From Acidobacteriota bacterium (GTDB taxonomy: Bacteria > Acidobacteriota > Vicinamibacteria > Marinacidobacterales > Marinacidobacteraceae): a stretch of DNA of 49,151 nucleotides. A program made the translations under genes and the position numbers. Positions 47,023 through 49,151 of this stretch are shown piece after piece. The stretch spans positions 1-49,151 of the forward strand of contig JAJDUD010000042.1 of the NCBI GenBank assembly GCA_022826825.1, in the 5' to 3' direction. Every line of letters starts with the position of its first letter. The stretch's first letter is position 1. Under the pieces are notes generated by a model that did no database searches, had not been told where the DNA came from, and saw only the letters and a program-made list of their open reading frames with translations.

Positions 47023-47232
47023 TTGAACCACGGACCCCGGCCCGCTGCCCATGCCACACTCGAACAGCGCACGGCCGCCGTGCAGATCCTCGGCTGGTCA
47101 GCGGCCGACGCCCACTGGCTGGCCCTGGTCTGTCTCCACTCCGGGGTCTTCACCCGCCGCCAATACCGGGACTGGCGCACTCTCCTCCCAGGGCCGGGGG
47201 TCGCTTGCAGCCCGCGCCTATGGCGCGAGTGA
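47023..47232 (+). pseudogene. Possible decayed gene fragment, winged-helix-like start
   Basis: A TTG-started frame gives QRTAAVQILGWSAADAHW then LALVCLHSGVFTRRQYRDWR and stops soon after. The G-W-x-x-x-x-A-x-x-x-x-L-V-x-L-H-S-G-V-F-x-R-x-Q-Y pattern resembles the N-terminal DNA-binding-like part of larger proteins found in mobile elements (recalled, not checked). Downstream frames continue in pieces, so the gene is probably broken. Confidence 0.35.
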
Positions 47233-47774
47233 TCCCTGCGGGAAGGCTTCTGGCCCCGCCTCCGGCGGGTCCACACGGAGGTTGGCAAACCTCCGCAGGC
47301 GGCGCGATCCTCGACGGGGACGTCGGGCCACGGTGCGCGGACCCTTCTCGCGGACTTGTGGGTCAACTCCCCGTCGTTTTGAAGCCGGAGGGCCTCCGCC
47401 GATTGGTCGAAGGCGACCTGCCCCGCCTGGGTGAGATGGCGACCGATCACAGCAGTGCGCCGCTGCGCCGTGCGTGTGCGCGCTGGTGCGAAGGCTGCAT
47501 TTGGCGAGTCACCGGTACCGGTCTTCCCACCACCACGAACTCGGCATCGTGATGCCGTTCCGAAGCGCCGGACGATGGCCTCCGCTTGCTGTCCGCGTCC
47601 CACTGCCAGAGGCTCCGCTGGCCCGGCGCGCCGTCCAGGTAAGTCCACGAACTCGCTCCCGCCCGGCGCTACAGCAAGTCCAAGCAACATGGGCCGTCAT
47701 CAGCGCTTCCGGTGATACTCGTTCCAGAGAAGCGGTGTTGGTCCGGTTTGCCTCGCACCATCTTCGGAGCGTCG
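47233..47774. other. Unassigned stretch before metalloprotease 2
   Basis: No complete gene. Fragments such as WPRLRRVHTEVGKPP and HHHELGIVMPF appear in different frames and may be remnants of the gene beginning at 47023. No hairpin or repeat stands out. Confidence 0.4.
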
Positions 47775-47780
47775 TAGAAT
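47775..47780 (+). promoter_or_regulatory. -10-like TAGAAT next to start codon
   Basis: TAGAAT is followed by 9 nt and the GTG at 47790. There is no Shine-Dalgarno. Another candidate for a leaderless start. Confidence 0.4.
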
Positions 47781-47789
47781 CTGCGCCCC

Positions 47790-48986
47790 GTGAGCAGGAC
47801 GCCGTGGATTTGCAGCACGCTCCTGACCGTCGCGGCCTTCGGTTGCGGCGGAGGCACTGACGGCCAGCCCGTTCCACCCCCGACCGCTCCGTCGGTGCCA
47901 ACGGTACCCCCGCCCGTCCCGACGGTTCAGGCGCTGGTGTGGCTTCATTCCGCGCCAGAGAATGCGGGCGGCTACTACGTGGGCGACCGGATCGTGCTGA
48001 TCGCCGATTTCGAAGAGCGAGTCAGTGTCGTGGACTCACCCCGGCTGGCGATCAAGGTCGGCGAGCAGATTCGTGACGCCATCTTCTCGCCCTGGGTCGA
48101 GGACGACTTTCCCCCGGAACAGCTCTCCTGGCTCCAGCGGTTCGAGTACCGGGTCGCCCCCGAAGACGAAGACCACGACGGCATCAGCGTCGCCGCGGAC
48201 GGGTTCGACTTTTCCCACGGTGCGTTGCTTAACGCATCAGGTGCCGAGATCGAGGTTGAAATCTTCGCCGTCGCTACCACGCGGAACGCGCCAGTCCCCG
48301 CCGCTCCCGGCGAGGCCCTCGGCGCGCATCGGGTCATCGGAACGCCGCCACCGCGAGTGTGTACCAACGAACGGGAGATGGTTCTTCGCTACGAAGGCGG
48401 GAACCACATCGCTCGGGAGTGGAACCCTGAACGCCCCTTCCGCTTCTTCTTCGATGAAGCGGCCCTACGCCAGTGCGGCGAGAGACTTGGGCTCCCAGAC
48501 TGGTATGAGACGGAGATCGTGGGCCGAATCGCGAGCGCTCAGGCCGACTTTGAAGCACGGCTCGGTTACGCGATCTTTGAGGCGATTCCCGCTGCGGAGG
48601 GTCCCGGCGTCATCACAATCACTACCCGGTCGCGAAGCAATGACCCTGAGACGGAATGCGAACGCGGCAGCAGCGCTTACGCGAGGCCGACAGAGGGATT
48701 GCTGTACTTCTCCTTCGGGTACTGCGACCTAGCCTGCCGGCCGCCGAGGGAAGTCGGATGGCAGGCGGAACCCACCGTCAGGACTGGAACGGTCATTCAC
48801 GAACTCGGGCACATTCTAGGAATGCGTCATCACGACCGCGGAGAGCCTGACGACACGGACTCCCAAAGGATGTACGGACTCGAGATGAGCGAGAAACTTG
48901 ACGGTGTCTTCTACCAACCACGCACTTTCACCGTTTACGATATTGACCGGCTCGGTTGCGCCTACCCTCTCGAAGAAGCGCCATGA
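47790..48986 (+). CDS. Metzincin-like zinc metalloprotease lipoprotein 2
   Basis: A 398-residue lipoprotein. The leader ends with lipobox AFGC (Cys about 19), followed by a proline-rich linker (PPPTAPSVPTVPPPVPTV). An N-terminal beta domain (VQALVWLHSAPENAGGYYVGD to EIEVEIFAVATT) resembles a cadherin-like adhesion fold. Then come RVCTNEREMVLRYEGG and the protease part, with HELGHILGMRHH as zinc site (HExxHxxGxxH) and a possible Met-turn at RMYGLEMS. The end YDIDRLGCAYP matches the partner gene at 43399-44421. The catalytic part is shared while the middle domain differs. Secreted or surface-anchored; substrate unknown. Confidence 0.87.
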   Translation: MSRTPWICSTLLTVAAFGCGGGTDGQPVPPPTAPSVPTVPPPVPTVQALVWLHSAPENAGGYYVGDRIVLIADFEERVSVVDSPRLAIKVGEQIRDAIFSPWVEDDFPPEQLSWLQRFEYRVAPEDEDHDGISVAADGFDFSHGALLNASGAEIEVEIFAVATTRNAPVPAAPGEALGAHRVIGTPPPRVCTNEREMVLRYEGGNHIAREWNPERPFRFFFDEAALRQCGERLGLPDWYETEIVGRIASAQADFEARLGYAIFEAIPAAEGPGVITITTRSRSNDPETECERGSSAYARPTEGLLYFSFGYCDLACRPPREVGWQAEPTVRTGTVIHELGHILGMRHHDRGEPDDTDSQRMYGLEMSEKLDGVFYQPRTFTVYDIDRLGCAYPLEEAP

Positions 48987-49012
48987 TTCGAAAATGAGAA
49001 TGCCGCGCCCAC

Positions 49013-49151
49013 TAGTGTCATGTCACATGTGATGTGTCGTATCATGTGGTAGCCTTCTCGTCCGTCCGGCAAGGACGAGGAGGCCGCCATGAAGCGCTAC
49101 GTGGTGACGCTGGAAAGGCAGGAGCGGGAGGAACTCGAGGCCATCACCCGC
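49013..49151 (+). mobile_element. Left end of an IS630-type insertion sequence (partial)
   Basis: The element begins at a TA (49013-49014), the usual IS630 target, followed by repeated ATGT/ACAT words (GTGTCATGTCACATGTGATG) including the palindrome TCACATGTGA at 49023-49032. These would form the terminal inverted repeat. The transposase start follows at 49089. The right end lies outside the window. Confidence 0.6.
49089..49151 (+). CDS. IS630-type transposase, N-terminal fragment
   Basis: Only the first 21 residues are in the window: MKRYVVTLERQEREELEAIT and one more. This is the usual opening of IS630-family transposases, which start M-K-R-Y-V-V-x-L-x-x-x-E-R-x-x-L. ACGAGGAGG lies upstream as ribosome site. 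The gene runs off the right edge. Confidence 0.75.
   Translation, partial: MKRYVVTLERQEREELEAITR

Noticed and set aside
1..49151. tRNA, rRNA, CRISPR, riboswitch, replication origin
   Set aside because: Looked for cloverleaf arms with a GGTTCGA-type loop, regular spaced repeats and known conserved cores; none found convincingly by eye. The GGTTCGATCCC at 20513-20523 has no supporting tRNA arms.

Overview
High-GC bacterial chromosome, most likely an Acidobacteriota-type organism (inference). The pointers are an Oar-like TonB-dependent receptor with an N-terminal carboxypeptidase-regulatory domain, a GWxTD/TPR protein, a CBM9/DUF5916 barrel protein, S9 peptidases, and many Tat or lipoprotein-targeted enzymes. 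No rRNA, tRNA or CRISPR array was seen. The window is about 49 kb: roughly 43 kb of conserved-looking genes, then an accessory island at the right end that stops inside an IS630-type element.

Layout. 0.1-5.4 kb: a small secreted protein, a dienelactone hydrolase, then a tightly overlapping plus-strand run (ccmC, ccmD, SDR, NSS transporter, degenerate LDH2-family protein). 5.5-9.1 kb: a minus-strand pair (fused 3-hydroxyacyl-CoA dehydrogenase/enoyl-CoA hydratase and a mechanosensitive-channel-like protein). 9.3-15.0 kb: a Tat aminotransferase, the ATP-grasp/alpha-E/transglutaminase triplet, then an anti-sigma kinase/STAS pair bracketed by broken repeats. 15.1-18.3 kb: a cold-shock-like protein with a fatty acid desaturase, and an ABC-ATPase family protein with an odd start. 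18.3-28.5 kb: an envelope and peptide-handling block (GWxTD/TPR, TonB receptor, S9 peptidase, secreted creatininase, MITE, lipoprotein amidohydrolase). 28.6-30.4 kb: a HigB toxin gene followed by a HigA-like protein fused to a C-terminal Swt1-type HEPN domain, the most unusual gene here. 30.6-43.1 kb: HisN-like phosphatase, DUF5916 protein, a membrane protein/GMC/Gfo-Idh cluster, two Tat flavoproteins, Fpg/Nei glycosylase, zinc-ribbon protein, DUF72 protein. 43.4-49.2 kb: an island flanked by two related metzincin-like lipoproteins, holding a truncated lipoprotein leader, three tiny genes (one frameshifted), an AbiEii-like nucleotidyltransferase with an overlapping partner, a decayed gene, and the IS630 edge.

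Three features cross gene boundaries. (1) A MITE-like family of about 185 bp with inverted ends occurs complete, as a variant, and as separated halves. (2) A short GC-rich hairpin repeat sits at gene 3' ends, in three of four cases between convergent genes. (3) Several genes have a -10-like hexamer only 6-10 nt before the start codon and no Shine-Dalgarno, which suggests leaderless mRNAs. All functional statements come from motif reading; no database search was run.
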